Counted from the stretch's first letter, positions 36,721-50,704 are shown. The stretch is 64,000 nucleotides of DNA from Lycocorax pyrrhopterus obiensis (GCA_014706295.1 JACSVZ010000007.1:2148543-2212542); one strand, 5' to 3'. The notes: generated by a model not told the origin, from the letters alone. Translations and numbers: made by a program.

Positions 36721-39700
36721 GCTGAAATGGCAGCTAAGAGAAATGCCAGAGAGCAGTTTGGTCTGTGTTTGGGAGCCCTCCCAGCCTATTGCCACATTTT
36801 CCCTGAGGGCTGGACCAAGTGAGAGCTCCGGTCCCTGCAGGGCTCTTCCCTCAGCCCTCTGACAGGGCTTCTAAAAGTGCCATGGATTTCCTGCGTGGGC
36901 CTCAACATTATGGCGAAGTACAAGAATTTATTTCGCCTTTGTGGACCTCATTTCCATTCATACTTAATTTTTTTTATTTTTTTCCCCGAGCAGTTGGTGG
37001 CTTTTGGGTCTCGCTGACACCAGCGGAATATGCCAGTCATGAAGGTAGCGAGTGCTGGCAGGCAGAGCAACTGTTTTGACAGGCCAGGAGATGTGCAAAG
37101 AAAGTGTTCCTCCATTTTCTCCTGTTCCTGGTCAGGGATAAACACTTGTGTGGCACAGGGAGATTCCGCTGGGTGGGAATTCCAGCGCTGCTGCTGCTGC
37201 TGTGTTTGGTTGTGGAGCGCATGGAAGAGTCCTGCTCTTATAAAACAATGAGAGGGAAAAGCCACAAGCACCCCGTGTGTGGAAGGAAAGAAAGACCAAT
37301 CCACGGACATGAGGTGAGGGAGCTCATTAAATCTATCCAGCATCAGAGCTGTTAGTGATTCTAACAGTGAGTTAGAAATGTTTTGAGGGATGAAATGCGA
37401 GGATCACTTCACAGGCTTAGAGCCACCTGAGAGATCTGAGTCAGTGGGGGCTCATGGCAAGGGTAGATAGATTTGTTAGGAGGAAATCTATATAACAGTG
37501 TTGACAGCTAAAGGAGGCAATACAAGCCCGTGTTCGAGGAATAGAAAAGAGGCAATTTATTGTTATTACTGCTTGAACAAGTGGTACAGCCAGAGCCTGG
37601 CTGAAACAGATATGACACGGGGTGAAAAATGCTCCAAGCCATTGCAGCTTAGGTGAACTTTAGTGGGACTCCTCTGGAGAAATAACTCAGAGTCAAGAAA
37701 TGGTTTTGAATGTAGTTTTAAAAGAGTGATAGCACTAGGAGAGGCTTGGGATGTTTTATTTTCTTGAGGAAGAGATGGCAGATTTCTGTGGGGACTGAAT
37801 ATTGCCCAGATACCTGCAGGATTATCAGCCATCAAAATTAAATGTGCAAAGCACAGTTTAAATTAGAAAGTCAGCAAAGGAGGCTGTGGAGATCTGTAGG
37901 ATTTGGGGGGAAATTAAAAAAATGTTCATTCCTGTTGATATTCAGGGTACATATAACACATTCATACCTCTCCCAACATGTAGCATCACTTCTTCTTTGA
38001 GTCTGGAGAGAAAAAGGAGTGCTTTGTGCCAGCTTTCCATAGGGTTCACGTGCTGCATGTGGGTGATCAGGTGCCTGCTGAAAATGAGCCTGGCAGTCAA
38101 GCACAGAGCTGGTAAACAGCATTTGTGGTGCTCGGGTTTCTCAGGAGTCAGAGGACAGGCCAGCAGGAAAGATGAGTGGTGAACATGACATCTGTACTCA
38201 GAAAATGTGAGGCAGCTGCTGGTTTTCTGATTTGGTCAAATCTGTGGGAAGTTTTAACCCAGAATTTTAAAGAATGATAGCTGGGAACCTGAAGGTGAAT
38301 GGGAAGCAATGGCTACTGGTATAAATGGATTTTTATTTTTTTTCATGCTGGTTTGGGAAGACTAAAGGCAGAGATTAGTGCAGTAGAGTCAATCTGGTTT
38401 TAAACAAAACATTACTTTAGCCTTCCACAGGAAATTATTGTTGAAGGTGGAAAAACAATTGGATAGGAAGATGGCTAAGGGGTCAACTACAAGCAGCTGT
38501 GAACAAAATACAATTTTCAGGATGGATAGAGATTAATGATTTTGTGCCATGATTAGAAGATATTCTTCTTCTGAGATGTTTGCTCATTAAATTTTGGCTC
38601 CTGTGAAATTGAGAGGGTTTTGCTCAGATGGAGAAAAACTCATCATGCAGGGCAAATACGAAGGAATTGCCAGCTGGATAGGTGGATATGGAAAAGTTAC
38701 AGGGCAATGGCCAAAGCTGTGCCCCAGCACTGAGAATTATAAACTGGGGGTGGTGGGGAGATGTTGGAGCTGGAGATTCTGGGCTGTGAGAGGGGGCTGC
38801 AGCTGCAGAACCTGGGAAACAGCAATTCCACACATGAACAGCTCAGCTTGTGCCCTGCCTCATGCCCTCTTTTTCCCAGTCTGGATTCTGAGAAAAGGCC
38901 TACGAGTTGCTTGGTCTGTGCTGTAAAAGAACATTTTCCTTTCTTTTTTTTTTCTTTTCTTGGAAAATATGCTTTCAATTTAAGCAACACTGAACCCACC
39001 AGTCCTCAGAGCACTGCTGTGCCCCTGAAAGGGCTTTTAGGTCCATCCTGCTGGGTCCTGTGGGGGCCTCCCCGCAGTCTAGAACTCACTAATAGACATA
39101 TTTCACTTCCGTGATCATCTGTTTACCTATCAGCAGTAAAAATAGAGATTTTCAGGTATGTTTCCTTTTCATTTAGAAGCTCAGCTGCCATGGAATGTAA
39201 CATGTGGGCAGAAGGACCTGCGCAGTGAAGCCCAGGTCTCCTTTTGTCAGTGCTGAACGTCCTCCGTTCCCACAGATGAAAATCTCCCTGCTCTCAGGCT
39301 GGGAATTGACTTTCCCTGCTTTTAGGCTCCTTTTGGAATTTCAGCAAGCTCAAGCTCTGACTAAGAGTGATTGTCTGCTCCGGTGGTTGGCTCTGTGCTA
39401 CTCAGCCTGCCTGATTTCCATCGGGGAAGTGTGGGACATTGCACTTTCTTTCAAGGCACTAAAAGGGGTGACTCATTCCTCCTCTTTTTCTGCTCCTTAA
39501 CCAGCTTCTGCTGCACCTCGTGCTTTAATAGTCTTTTGCACAGAGCTTGTCAAAAGGGTTTTAAAGTCTGAGTAAACTGTCAGGGAGGTTCAGCCGACCA
39601 CATTTCCCTCTCCTCACATGCTCCAGGATTGGAGTAGACGCGCGCTGGGGTTTTTCTTTTCCGAGGATGCGGCCGCACATCTCAGGATGGGTTTATCCTT

Positions 39701-39821
39701 AATTATTTTAATCAGTTTTCTGGTCCCAGGTGAACCAGAGGGGACTGAATGCTGAGGGTGGAGACAAATACTTGAAGCTGGAAACAGCCCTGGAGTGGGG
39801 CAGGATTTTAATCCACACATG

Positions 39822-39874
39822 TCTTTATTATCTTTATTATCTTTATTATCTTTATTATCTTTATTATCTTTATT
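39822..39874. repeat. (TCTTTATTA)n 9-bp tandem repeat
   Basis: About 5.9 perfect copies of a 9-bp unit. It produces artificial repeat-peptide frames on both strands. Confidence 0.97.
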
Positions 39875-41634
39875 CCTGCACATTTCAAAAGACTTTCACT
39901 TGTTGCTCCCCTGGCTAGAGATGCTCTACACTGTATGCACTGGAATTGAGGAAATGCAGGCCTTACAAATGTATGGCTTGTGTTCTAAACAGCTTCTGAT
40001 CCTGATCTTTGCATGTCAACAGAAAAAAAATAAAATGTGTCTCTTTTTATGTTTATAGCTGGTTCTGGTTTTTTGGGTTTTGGGGTTTTTTTTAAGCAAA
40101 AAAATAAAATAAACACGATTCTATGAACATAAGACACAGGAACACATTAATTTGATTCCATCTGCTGAATAATTTTTGTGAATTTAATTGCACCCCGGTT
40201 CTTCCCAACACATGAAGACATATGTTCCTAGACTAATTGAATATAGCTTCTGGTCTTGGCAGTGGTCCAGTACACTGTTGAATCAACAACAATATTAAGA
40301 ATTATTTCAGTTGTAGTATGTCAAATGATCTCTTCACCGTTTTCAATTTGGAAAATCCTGTGACAAAATGAAATATAACCTCATAAAAAGCTGGCTAAAT
40401 ACCCCAAATTAGATTCTAGTTGCCAAGAAGCTTTCTGATTGAAATGGTACTTTTTTGCCATTTGTGTGTTTTGGCTGTAAATTTTATGCTGTAGCTCCTT
40501 TCAGGTGTGTTTGTTAGGTTGCTAAATGTGCTTGCTGTGGCCTTAAATTCCTTCCTCGTGTTTCTAAATGAAAAATATTTATATGTCGTGAGATTTCTGA
40601 TCTGTGAGATTATCGAGCTGGTTATCAAAGCATGCTGAAAATCTGCTTCCAGACCCAGAACCTGATAAAATCTACCAGCTCAGGGATATCCTATACATAT
40701 GGAAGATTTCCTTTTCCTTTTTTCCCCCCCAGTGTTCATCTCCTCACTCCTTCAGGCCATCAGCTGAGTTTTGTGGCTGCTGCCTCTTCCAGGACCTGTG
40801 CACTCGGATAAGATTGACAGCAGCCTGACTTGCCTGTAGTAAACCAGGAAGATGCAGAGTGGGAATTGAAAGATCCCTGATCTTTCCCAGCGGGTTAATT
40901 ACGGTCCCTGTGCAATTAGAAGCGCGTGGGATCAGCAGGAGAGGCTGAGCCCAAACTAGCCTGCGTGCCTGCTGCTGCTGCGGCAAGGAATTTCAATAAT
41001 CTGCCACAGAACCGTACTATGCAGATGCAAGTGTGGTATTGAAAGGGAAGAAATAGAAGTAATTGCTTCCTGCCTCTGAGAGGGGATGCACATTTGAAAG
41101 TCGAGGCACATGTTCTGGCTTGTGTGGTGAAGTTGCAGGGATTTTATTCAGTCAGTGCCACCGCCTTCTCCGAGCTCAAAGTTGGAGAAGTGCGACCCAG
41201 CGCTTTGCGTTTCATGAAACTGAAAAACCATGTAAATGCAGCTGAGGTTTTTTACTGTGTGCTGGGTCTCAGCCCAGTGTTAAGTTAGCTTGAATAAACA
41301 TATAAAAAACTGCTGTTAAATATTGGTATTTAAAGGCCGGGAGGTGCTTTTAGTGCTTGGTCACTTCGCAGGGTTGGTGAAGATACAAGAATGTCCTGTG
41401 TTATATTTATCTGCCTAAATGCTTATGGACTGAGTTGTTTTCAGAACAATTTTAAATAATTCATCAGGTCTGTCTTTTGCTTATGAGTTAATAATCCTTC
41501 CTTGCACAGAATCACAATGCATGTTAAAAAATTTCCTTCTGGAAGCAGGAAAAATGCCTTAAAACTGCAACACCCCTGACAGGACACGCTGGAACTCATC
41601 TGTGCCCTTTTACTTGGAGTTAATAGGCACAGAG

Positions 41635-41714
41635 TTGTGGTTCAGTGCTGGGTTAATGGTTGGATTCCATGACCTCAGAGGGCTTTTCCAACCCAAATGG
41701 TTCTGAGATTCTGG
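41635..41714 (+). mobile_element. CR1-like LINE 3'-end fragment
   Basis: Contains 'gtggttcagtgctgggttaa', 'tggttggattccatgacctc' and 'ttttccaacccaaatggttc' followed by a degraded ATTCT tail. Its orientation matches the host gene. Confidence 0.9.
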
Positions 41715-43679
41715 TGAAACTTCCGTGAAACCCGCTTCTGCTTCTCACTGATTCAGTCGCCTTGGTTGAGGAGTATCACTAATTCCCAATATTACCGATT
41801 CCATGCTGACAGTTCCCAACCCAAAAGGTAAGAAAGGATTGCAGACTAATTCCAAGCTTTGTTGTGGATGTCAGGGAGGTATCCAGTCGTGCTGTCTTGC
41901 CCCAAGGAAGGATGAAACTGTACCTAATGAGACAACTTGGCATGAAAATGAACGGAAAGCCTTGAAGAAGGGCTCGAAGCTCAGGCTCTGAGGTGTGTGG
42001 ATGTGTTCACATACTGGAAATAATATATAGAATATAACTTCAAAGTTGCATCTCTGAGGGAAGAGGGAGGAAGGAACAGTAATACACTAATAATTCTGTT
42101 TATTTGAAGGTTAAAAGGATGCTGAAGCAGAAATTGCAGTGTTCACTGCGTGCTGTTAAATGACAAATAACCTCTTCCCAGTCCTTCCTTCACAACCAAC
42201 CTTTCTTTTCTCTCCTCCTGTTAGAAGGGTGGATGTAATTCACATGTTATCTGAGTAGAAGCAAAAGTATGTGACAGGCAAAATACTGAATGCAGGGTCC
42301 CCTTTTTAACACAGCTTCAGCTTTATGGGAGTTTGCACTGATTTTTCTTTTTCCTTAAGGCCGAGCAAGAGGAAGATACAACAGGAGGGGACATGAGCAC
42401 ATTTATTCCCAGCTCTTTTAGATGAGACCTTAAAGGAATCCTCTCTTAGGTATCTGTGAAATAGTGGTCATCAAATCTCCCAAAAAATCAGGCTTGAAGG
42501 CATCTCACTGCCCTGTCTGGGATAAACTTGCAGAGGGAAGGCTGAGAAAGGAGCCTTTTCCTTCTCAGTGCTGTGTGTTTAAGCCCAGCAGTTGTAGTAA
42601 AACTCAGTGCTGCAGCTTTGGGTGCTCTTCCTCAAAACAGAGAGGTTTAAAAGCAGATCTTTGTAATTTGCAAGGTCCATTTTGCAGCACCAGCAGAGCC
42701 GAGTGGTTGAGTTCACGGGAGGCAATTGGCACGAGTGTTGTCTGTGTACAGATGCTGTCCCTGAGTGCTTTCAGCCAAGATCATTTCCAAATTAAAAGGG
42801 AATTTTAGAATTTTAGCTGAAAAGCACCTGCATGCAGCCTCTTGAATCAGCAGCAGCTGCAAGCTCTTTGTGTTATGTTTCCCTGCATCTGGCCTGGCCT
42901 GGTGCTGCTCTACACGATTCATTTAACCACTCATAATAACAATAAATAATGCACATTTGAAGTGCTATGTGGATGTTTTTCCTTTCTATCTGAAGAAATG
43001 TGACCTTTCCCTGCCGCACTGATACCACCACTTATTTCTCTTGTCACGTTCTGTGATAGCTCTCCAGTGTTATGATTTAGAAATGCTTTATCTTGGTTTT
43101 CCAGCAGCTTAAAAAGCTGTCCTAGTTGTGCAAGAGGAGTGTTAAACCCAGGGCCGGTTGTATCCTTCCTATTAAATATGGGATAAAACCAATCTAGCTC
43201 CAGAAGGCAGAATTTGTAGAGATCACTTTGATATTTTTCCTCTCTCTGGTGAATTTTAAAACCCCAGTGTCTTATCAATGCAGCCAGATTACTCTGAGCA
43301 GAAGAGCATTGAGAACACAGCAACTTTCCTTTAAAAGTCATGCTGCTGCCAAGGCAGAATGGAGGTTCCAGGCTCGGATTCTGCGTGGCTGCTTCCCAAG
43401 CAGTGCCTGTTACCTGGCACCCCAGGGGGCTGAGTCCACTGACGATATTTATATGGTCTCACCTGCTGCCTTGGGCTTGTTGATCTTAAATCACAGTGCT
43501 TTAAATGGATTCATAGATGAATTATGTATTTCTAATACACAAAAGAAATAGAGTCATGTGATTATTTTTTTGCCTAGGTTGACTAGCTAGATGAGAATTA
43601 GCTAAACACAAAAAGAGGCCATTGTTTCTATGCCACAGCTCCCATACTACCTGGAAACTGTTTGGTTCTGCTTTGCATT

Positions 43680-43885
43680 TAAAGAAAAGCAGCATTGAAA
43701 ATCTTGTCCAGCTGCAGAATGTTTATGAAGCATCTAAAGCTTTCTAGCTTTCATCATAATGAATATGCATTAATAAATCACAGGAATTAATAATTTACAA
43801 TGGAATACAGATAAAATGATTGGGCTTCTACTGGGCCGCATGCAAATTTAACTTAATTCATCCACACAAGCAAAATGAAAAGGAA
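43680..43885. promoter_or_regulatory. Candidate enhancer-like non-coding element
   Basis: An AT-rich stretch with clustered homeodomain-like TAAT/ATTA cores, a SOX-like ACAATGG at 43797-43803 and a perfect POU octamer ATGCAAAT at 43840-43847. Motif clustering alone is weak evidence in AT-rich DNA. Confidence 0.25.
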
Positions 43886-44621
43886 AGAGGCTGCAAGACA
43901 AATCTAAGAACTACACAGGGATTGGCTCCATCCATCTTTGCTCTTTGTGGTTCTGGAGCAAAGGGATAAATGGGAAAAGCAACCAGGAAAAAATAAGAAA
44001 CTTTCTTGATTTGGGGGAAAGAAAGACAGGACTGTTTTAGAAAAGACTTTTAAATAAATATTGCTGTTAGTTACAAGTGTACAGAGCATCTCATTGTCTG
44101 GGTACATTGTCCGTGCCAGGAAGTTAATGGAATTGAATGCTTAACTAGATTTTGAACTCATCCAGATTTAATTTATGGCCATTAATATTAGAAAATTTAA
44201 CTGTGCTAAAATGGCAACCTGAAAATCTAATCCTTTGAAGTATAAATTCAATTCTGGAGAAACCAGTTAATGGAAGGTCTACATAGATAGGGCCAAGTGC
44301 TTAATATCATCTACAAATGTGCTATTTTTGGCCACTCTTCTGTACGTACCTTTTGAATTTCTGGCCTCGAGACACTACTTAAATCCCTTTTCCATGCCCA
44401 GAACAGACCATCTTACAGTTTTCTTTCTCAGTCACAGGTAATCAGCAGGAGAAAAATTCAGTAGCAATGCCCCCCCTTCCATACTTCATCCAACCAATCT
44501 GAACTAATGGGGATTTTATCACCTACCTTTGGAGAGAAGTTTCTTTAGTTCGGTGACTCCTCTTTTAAATCTGGGGTCAAATAGCTGAGTAAGGATTTTT
44601 TGATACTCAGAATTCCAAGTA

Positions 44622-44640
44622 GTAATAATAATAATAATAA
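44622..44640. repeat. Short (TAA)n microsatellite
   Basis: About six tandem TAA units. Confidence 0.95.
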
Positions 44641-46175
44641 ATTTAACACTTCAGCTACGTAATCCAAACCCAATTTTCGACTTGATTTTGAATATGTGAC
44701 GATAGGTCTCAGATGTTTGTTTCACCAGCCCCTTCACAGGGGGAGATTCAGATAAAAAGTTGTGCTTCTTGGTGGTGAAAAAAATCTGGCAGATTACAGA
44801 ACACTGAGTATTTATATCATGGCATTTTGCTAAAAAATTCCATTGACACACGCTGTGTCTCAGAGATTCAGGAGAGTCTCCCCAAATCTTCACTTAGTTC
44901 CTACTTGCAGCAAGTAGCGTTTTTACTGCCTGGTCTCCTGTGGGGAAAACGCTCATTAAAACTCCATTTAATTTGGTGTTAACGATGCCATTAGCTCCTC
45001 CACAGTTTCTGTGAGTCCTCCCCCACATGTGCATTCTTTCTCCCAGTTTTCCACCGTTCGCTTTGCCTGTCCCCACAGTCTCTCCTGGTGTGTTAATGAG
45101 CGCCAGGCAGGACCATGGAGAGCGCTTCGTAGGTTCAGAGGAAACGGTAAACCGTGGGCACTGAAAAGTGGAGTTTTTGTGGCATTTGTCACACGGAGGC
45201 CTGGGAAAAGAGCCTTCCATGGCAGGAGTGCTCTGCTGAGCAAACCAGCTTGGAGAAGGAGTCTCCGACTTCCAGGTCTCTGCACTGAAAGTCTCTTGCT
45301 CTGCTTCCCATCTAAAGTTTTAATGCCTGAGATTCCTCATGCAAAAAGAGAGTCTGCTTTTTATTCAGGCTCACTAAAGATGCCTATAGAGTGGTTTTTT
45401 CTCATCTACACTCTTCCACTTCTTTGTTTTGTTTTCGTTTAAGCATCAATGTTGGGATTTACTTCGTTTGGATCAAATTTTAGTTGAGTTTTACATTAGA
45501 GTTACAATTTTACAGGCAAAGACTCAGATATTCCGAATGACCAGTTTTGATTTGCTCTTCAAGCTCTTTTCCAGCTTTCATGACTCTGTGCCTGTACGAA
45601 CAAATAAAATGCAGTGTACGAGAGGTACATGCATGGCCAGGGTTTGCTGGTAAGTGCAAAACATCTTTTCTTCCTTACAAGTCCTGTGCCCTGCATCCCA
45701 AACGTGTTTTTCCACCTCCAGCGATCTCCACCTGCTCTCCATAGTGCAATTCAGCTGCAGCATTTTCTTCAGTGGGTTACAGATTTCCCATTTCCATCTG
45801 TGTCCTACTTCAGAGGAGAAAGGATTTAGGATGCACCGTGGAAGACACTCTGTACAAAGAGGAAGGGTGGAGAGGCTCATAAATAGCAGGTTGGCTTCAT
45901 TCCTGCTGATATGGAACCGCTGTAAATTGGACTTTGTTTGCTCACAAGCTCCGACTGGGGAGTTTTAGCCTGCTCTGGAGGGAAATGGTTGCCAGAGAAA
46001 TTGAAAATAAATTGATTGTTCACCTAGTTGGTGTGGTTTTTTTATTTTTAGCCTGGCTTCCTGGGGGACAAATTTTGCAGTCTCCATGTCTGCCTGCTCA
46101 GCCATTTATCACTACCCAACCTCCTCCTCGGCTTTCAACACATTGGTTAATTTAATGCAAATGTGACAGAGCCAG

Positions 46176-46248
46176 AAGTCATTAGATCTAATCGTTAGTC
46201 ATAAGATCTAGTCATTATATTTAAGTCATTAGTCATAAGATCATCATT
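46176..46248. repeat. Imperfect AGTCATTAGATCT repeat
   Basis: Several diverged copies of an AGTCAT(A/T)AGATCT-like unit, with variable spacing. Confidence 0.8.
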
Positions 46249-46656
46249 CCTACAAATTTAATAAAAACTGCTGGTTGGTTTGATGATAGAGACCCAAAGC
46301 AGGCCTTTCTCTTGGGGAGAAAGATGGGCAGCAGCCACTCAGCCTCTCTGTATATCAGTTTTGGGGCTGACATGTGGTAATATTTTACTGAACACTGTTT
46401 CCTGCAACAGCCAAGATCCTTATTTTTCTTAGTCTTCTTATTGGTAAGAGTGGCGGGTTTTCCAGTTCCCTTTTGATGCTCATCCTCACTATTCTTAATC
46501 ACTGTTCCTAACAGGTTCCTCAGGGAATAAATTAACCCAAACCAACCGAGAAGTCTTTGCAAAATTCCAATAGCAGCGACTGGCCTTTGAGTAAGATTTT
46601 CTTTCCCACTGAATCTGATTTTGGTTATTTAGTTGGGTTTTATTTCTTCCCCTGGC

Positions 46657-46660
46657 AAAA

Positions 46661-46691
<31 letters not shown>
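46657..46691. repeat. A-run followed by (AT)n microsatellite
   Basis: Thirteen A followed by about 11 AT dinucleotides. Confidence 0.97.
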
Positions 46692-46693
<2 letters not shown>

Positions 46694-49600
46694 CAAGTGA
46701 TTATAGCTCTGAAAAGAAAGCAGATTTTGGTTTTCTCAATATAATACAACCAGGTATTTCTGGGCAGACATGACAGTGAGGTTCATCACTGCCCTAATTA
46801 TGTTTTCACCTGTCAGCTTCTGTGGGCTCTGACTGTCAATACTGTGAGGTAATCAATGCAGTTTATGTTTGCCCTTTTGTGCCATAAATCTGTGGTAAAC
46901 CACAATGAGAGTATAAATTTAAATAGCTGGAGTACTAACCCAGCACAAGAGAGAAATGTAATTTCTGATGGGTTTGGCTTTTTTTATTGTGTGTTGGCAC
47001 ACACTCAGAAAGTATTTGGGATCATAAAATGTTAAACTCCCTATTTAGCTTCACTGGAGGTATCTTTACAGATTATTTAGAAACTCTTAGAAGAGAGTTC
47101 AGAAAAAAAAAATAGGTTTTTTCCAGGCCAAATCCTTAAGTCCATATAGCTCCTTTAGGATATATGGGGTTTTCTATCAAGAAATGCCTGGTGACTCCTC
47201 GTGGGATTATTCAGATGTGGCTTCCTCGTAGACTGCTTTCTGCCCAAGTGGCTTTTTCCTGACTTTCTTTGTCTCTCTCCCAATTGTTTCAGCAGAGTGA
47301 GTAAGTCTGTGGGCTGACTGTCCCTGCTTCACAAGCACCCTGTGCTTACAAATGTAAATACCAGCCCTCTTCTGTTGTGCACCTTGCTTTAAAGCCACTG
47401 GTTTTGTCCCCGGACAAATAACACAATCAGTGATGCCTTTTAAAAAGTTGTTATCCAAACTCCTTTTTGCTTCCTCCTTCCATCTCCCGGTGAATGTATC
47501 CTCATTGTGCGGAGCTGATTACATGCGCAGAGGAAAATTTTGCTAGAAATCAAATTTTCTTTAAAATTCTGCGGCGTTCCTGACGGTGAGTGTAGGGTGA
47601 TTAGTGACAAGACAAGGTGGCTTTCTCCTCGGTTCATCCCTTTTAATGGTTCTTTACCCCACTAAATCCATGGATCCTGGGTTAATACCTGTCCCTGAAA
47701 ATGCAGGGTTGGGATCCTGCCTCCACGGAAGTCAGGGTGTGACAGACAAAGTGGATGTGCGTGTTCATTAATTTTTCCACTTAATGCATTAGATTTTTTT
47801 TGCTTGTTCTTAGGTATTTATGTGTTTATATTTAGACAATCAAACAAAGTCAATTCACAGCTTGTTTGTAACACACTGACCTCTTTATGCTCTTAGTCTG
47901 TCACAAATCCGCGGAGCTATTAGCAGAAAATCAAAGCCAGAATTGACACTGAAGGAACTGAGATTGCTCCATGCACAGGCTGGCCGTGTCTTTCAGAGGC
48001 AGCCTCATTTATTTCTTTATTATTCTAGTTCTTTAAGATTTTCTGTCACATCATCCTATACATGAAAGGAGGGAACTTCTTATTGCCCTCAAAAATGGAC
48101 TGACTCTTGTAATGGAGCTCTGAGGGGGAAGAGGGAACTGCATATGGAGAAATTAAGATCCCAGTTCTGTTCCAAGCCTCTGGAATATGAGCTGGAAATG
48201 ATTTGTTCAGACCACCTGCACTGTTAAACAATTAAATATATGTGGCTGCTTTAATTAGCTATTGCTGTGTGTCATACAACAACATCACCACACATATGTC
48301 CTGCTTTTAGTGCAAAAATAAGTGCAAAATAAGAGGTTTTTAAAAATGTGCCTTCTGGAAGGCAATGATTTGTTATAAACATGAACAAAGCTTATAAATC
48401 ATATAAAACACACGCTTTGGGGATCAGATTTATGCCATTTTCAGTGTTGATCTGGCAGAGCTCTTAAAGAAAGCTGTATCCACTTAACCTGGGGTTCAGC
48501 TTCGGCAGTAAGATGTGAGAAAGCATAATATTTGTAGCTTCTGTGAGCCTGGGAGACATAATGAATAGAAAACTGTAATTCTCCTATTTGGAATCTTTGA
48601 TAGTCCTTTCAGGATGCACCATGGTTTATATCAGTTAAAGCCCATAAACGATCTAATAGAATGTTTTGGCTTTTTTGGTAAAAAAAAACAAGAAGAGACA
48701 GCTCATGCCTTGATTCTTTCTTTCTGAGACAAAGTAGCCCTTTTGGATTTGTTGTGAATTTCCGTGGATTACAGGGAATTTTCAGGTTAAATATTAACTT
48801 CATGAGAGGAGTCTGAATTACTCACGCTGTGCTATTCCTGGCACAACATGTTTCCCATGCAGGCATGGTCAAATAATGAGATAATCAAAGGTGCTTTGCT
48901 TGTGCTGAAATTCAGCTTTAGGCTCACACCATTCCTTCACTGAGCTGTGACAATCCGAATCCTGGGTTTCATTTGTGCCCCTGTTTGGGGATCCTGACTA
49001 AGCCAACCACAGGATATCTCCTCTTTTTGTGAAGTTGAGCCCTTTGAGACATCATGTGGCCCCGAGATTAAAAGAAATCCCAGTGCCAGCCTGAAAGCCA
49101 GGCAGGGTGTTCAGTGAGAGATGACAGGTCGGTGTTTGAGAGGACTCTGAGGAACAGCTTGTGTCTTTCCACTGAAAGGGAAAATGGGGGGCAAAAAGGC
49201 TGAATTCAAGTAAAAACTAGATCGATTTTTCTGGGGGTTGAACTGTCCATGTTCTGCGTGGGATTTTTCTGCTGGAGCAGGAGAGATTTCCCTCCTGTAA
49301 GGGCAGTGCAGACCTAACAGGAAGAGCAGCAGAGTTTTTAGTCGGGCTGAAGCTCCAGGTGATCATCAGGTGTGCATTCAACAGGTGCCGGTGAGGCAGC
49401 TGACACATGGCTGGAATTTCATGTGTGCTGTGGAGGACTGTGACACGATTCACTGCTAACTTACATTTTATGGGCAATATTCAAGACTGTTTCTTCAATC
49501 CCAGTAAAAGATTTGTTGCGTAAAAGTCACAGAAAAGAAGATCCCGACCTGTTCATCCAAGTAATTAAAGGGACAGTGGAAACTGGTGTTGGTACTCAAG

Positions 49601-50312
49601 GGATGAAATTAATTATTCGTATTAGCAGAGCCTCAAAGCAGGAATGACTCTGCTCTCCTAAGTGGATGTGATGGAGACAACAGGGATAAATTGTCAACTG
49701 CCTGTGTGGGCTGCAGAATGATGTGGTTTGTGTAGTGATTGTCATAGAGATGCAGGGCTGAGCTGGAGAAACAGAGAGCGGCAGAAGAGATGAAACAGAA
49801 CATAAAATATTTTCTTGCTATTGAGCAACATTCGATTGTTCATTGTCGCTGGAGCTGGAAATAAACAAGTTTATTGTTGTACTCTGCTTTTGTGTCAGGT
49901 GTTAGAGAACAGAACTGTGAGAAGGTCTTAACAGTGCTGCACAAAGTTGTTAGGAGCACGAAATTGTCACAGAGGTGGGGTTTTTTCCATCTCCTTGGTG
50001 TGTAAGGTATTAGGCCTTAACTTCCGAAAACTTTAACAGCAGCACGCAAAAATCGAAACCTCTTTGGCTTTCCTTGGGGTCTTGATATATTTATAAAAAC
50101 GGAATCCCATCGTTTTACTCTGGGTGCTTCGCTGGAATGGGCCTAAAATATATTTTGAGCCTGTAAGCAGGAGGTGCTGTCTAATGAGTTTAATCCCAAT
50201 CATTAACTGCCTCTCCCAATTCATCTCTAATTGAGCCACTGATGATGGTACATCCTTGATGGGCTCCTCTGGCTTGGTCCAGGCAGAAGTCCTGCAGCAG
50301 AGGAGTAACCCC

Positions 50313-50362
50313 TGGATAAGCCAGTCAGGGCAGTAGCTGGATAAGCCAGTCAGGGCAGTAGC
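50313..50362. repeat. 25-bp perfect tandem duplication
   Basis: Two identical adjacent copies of a 25-bp unit beginning TGGATAAGCC. The absence of mismatches suggests a recent event. Confidence 0.97.
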
Positions 50363-50641
50363 TGGAGTGAAAAGTAGACTGCAACAGGACTTTTAATCAG
50401 TAAATAGCGGAAGTGAACGAATATTTTTACTGAATACTTCTGGAAAAGAAATTTTATTTCCTGGTGTTGGTAGGAATTGGAAAGCTGAGTGTTCTCTCTT
50501 TGTAAGAAAAACTCTGGCTGGGATGGATAGTGGGGCTTTTCCTCTTTTCCATACCTGAGTGATTTCATTTTTACAGGGCTTTTCTAATGGCTTGTATCTC
50601 TATGACTTTACTGAAGCAAAATAAAAATTATCTTACTACAA

Positions 50642-50704
50642 ATCCCAGAATCACAGAATGTACTAAATTGGAAGGGACCCATCAGGATCATGGAGTGCAG
50701 CTGA
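50642..50704 (-). mobile_element. CR1-like LINE 3'-end fragment, antisense
   Basis: The + strand reads 'cccagaatcacagaatg' followed by 'ttggaagggaccca' and 'tcaggatcatggag', the reverse complement of a CR1 3' end. It lies opposite to the host gene and is one of only two antisense copies seen. Confidence 0.9.

Larger units (their letters stand above)
35954..41634 (+). other. SHANK2: Intron segment without genes
   Basis: AT-rich intron. It includes a markedly purine-rich + strand at 36413-36720 and a 9-bp microsatellite at 39822-39874. Frames at 36948-37355 and 38594-39114 resemble no known protein. No mobile element is recognised. Confidence 0.6.
41715..50641 (+). other. SHANK2: Intron segment without genes
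   Basis: Almost 9 kb of AT-rich intron. Simple repeats are at 44622-44640 (TAA), 46176-46248 (imperfect) and 46657-46691 (A-run plus AT), with a 25-bp duplication at 50313-50362. A possible enhancer-like stretch lies at 43680-43885. A 143-codon frame at 45011-45442 resembles no known protein. Confidence 0.6.

Noticed and set aside
39614..39918. Frames with tandem short peptide repeats
   Set aside because: Produced by the 9-bp TCTTTATTA microsatellite.
40012..40100. AATAAA-rich stretch as a polyadenylation region
   Set aside because: No associated coding sequence or terminal exon; AATAAA is frequent by chance in this AT-rich intron.
41504..41524. Antisense CR1 tail suggested by 'cacagaatcacaatg'
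   Set aside because: The expected 'ttggaagggacc' block does not follow.
45011..45442. Plus-strand frame of 143 codons
   Set aside because: No recognisable domain, no splice or start context, and composition like the surrounding intron.
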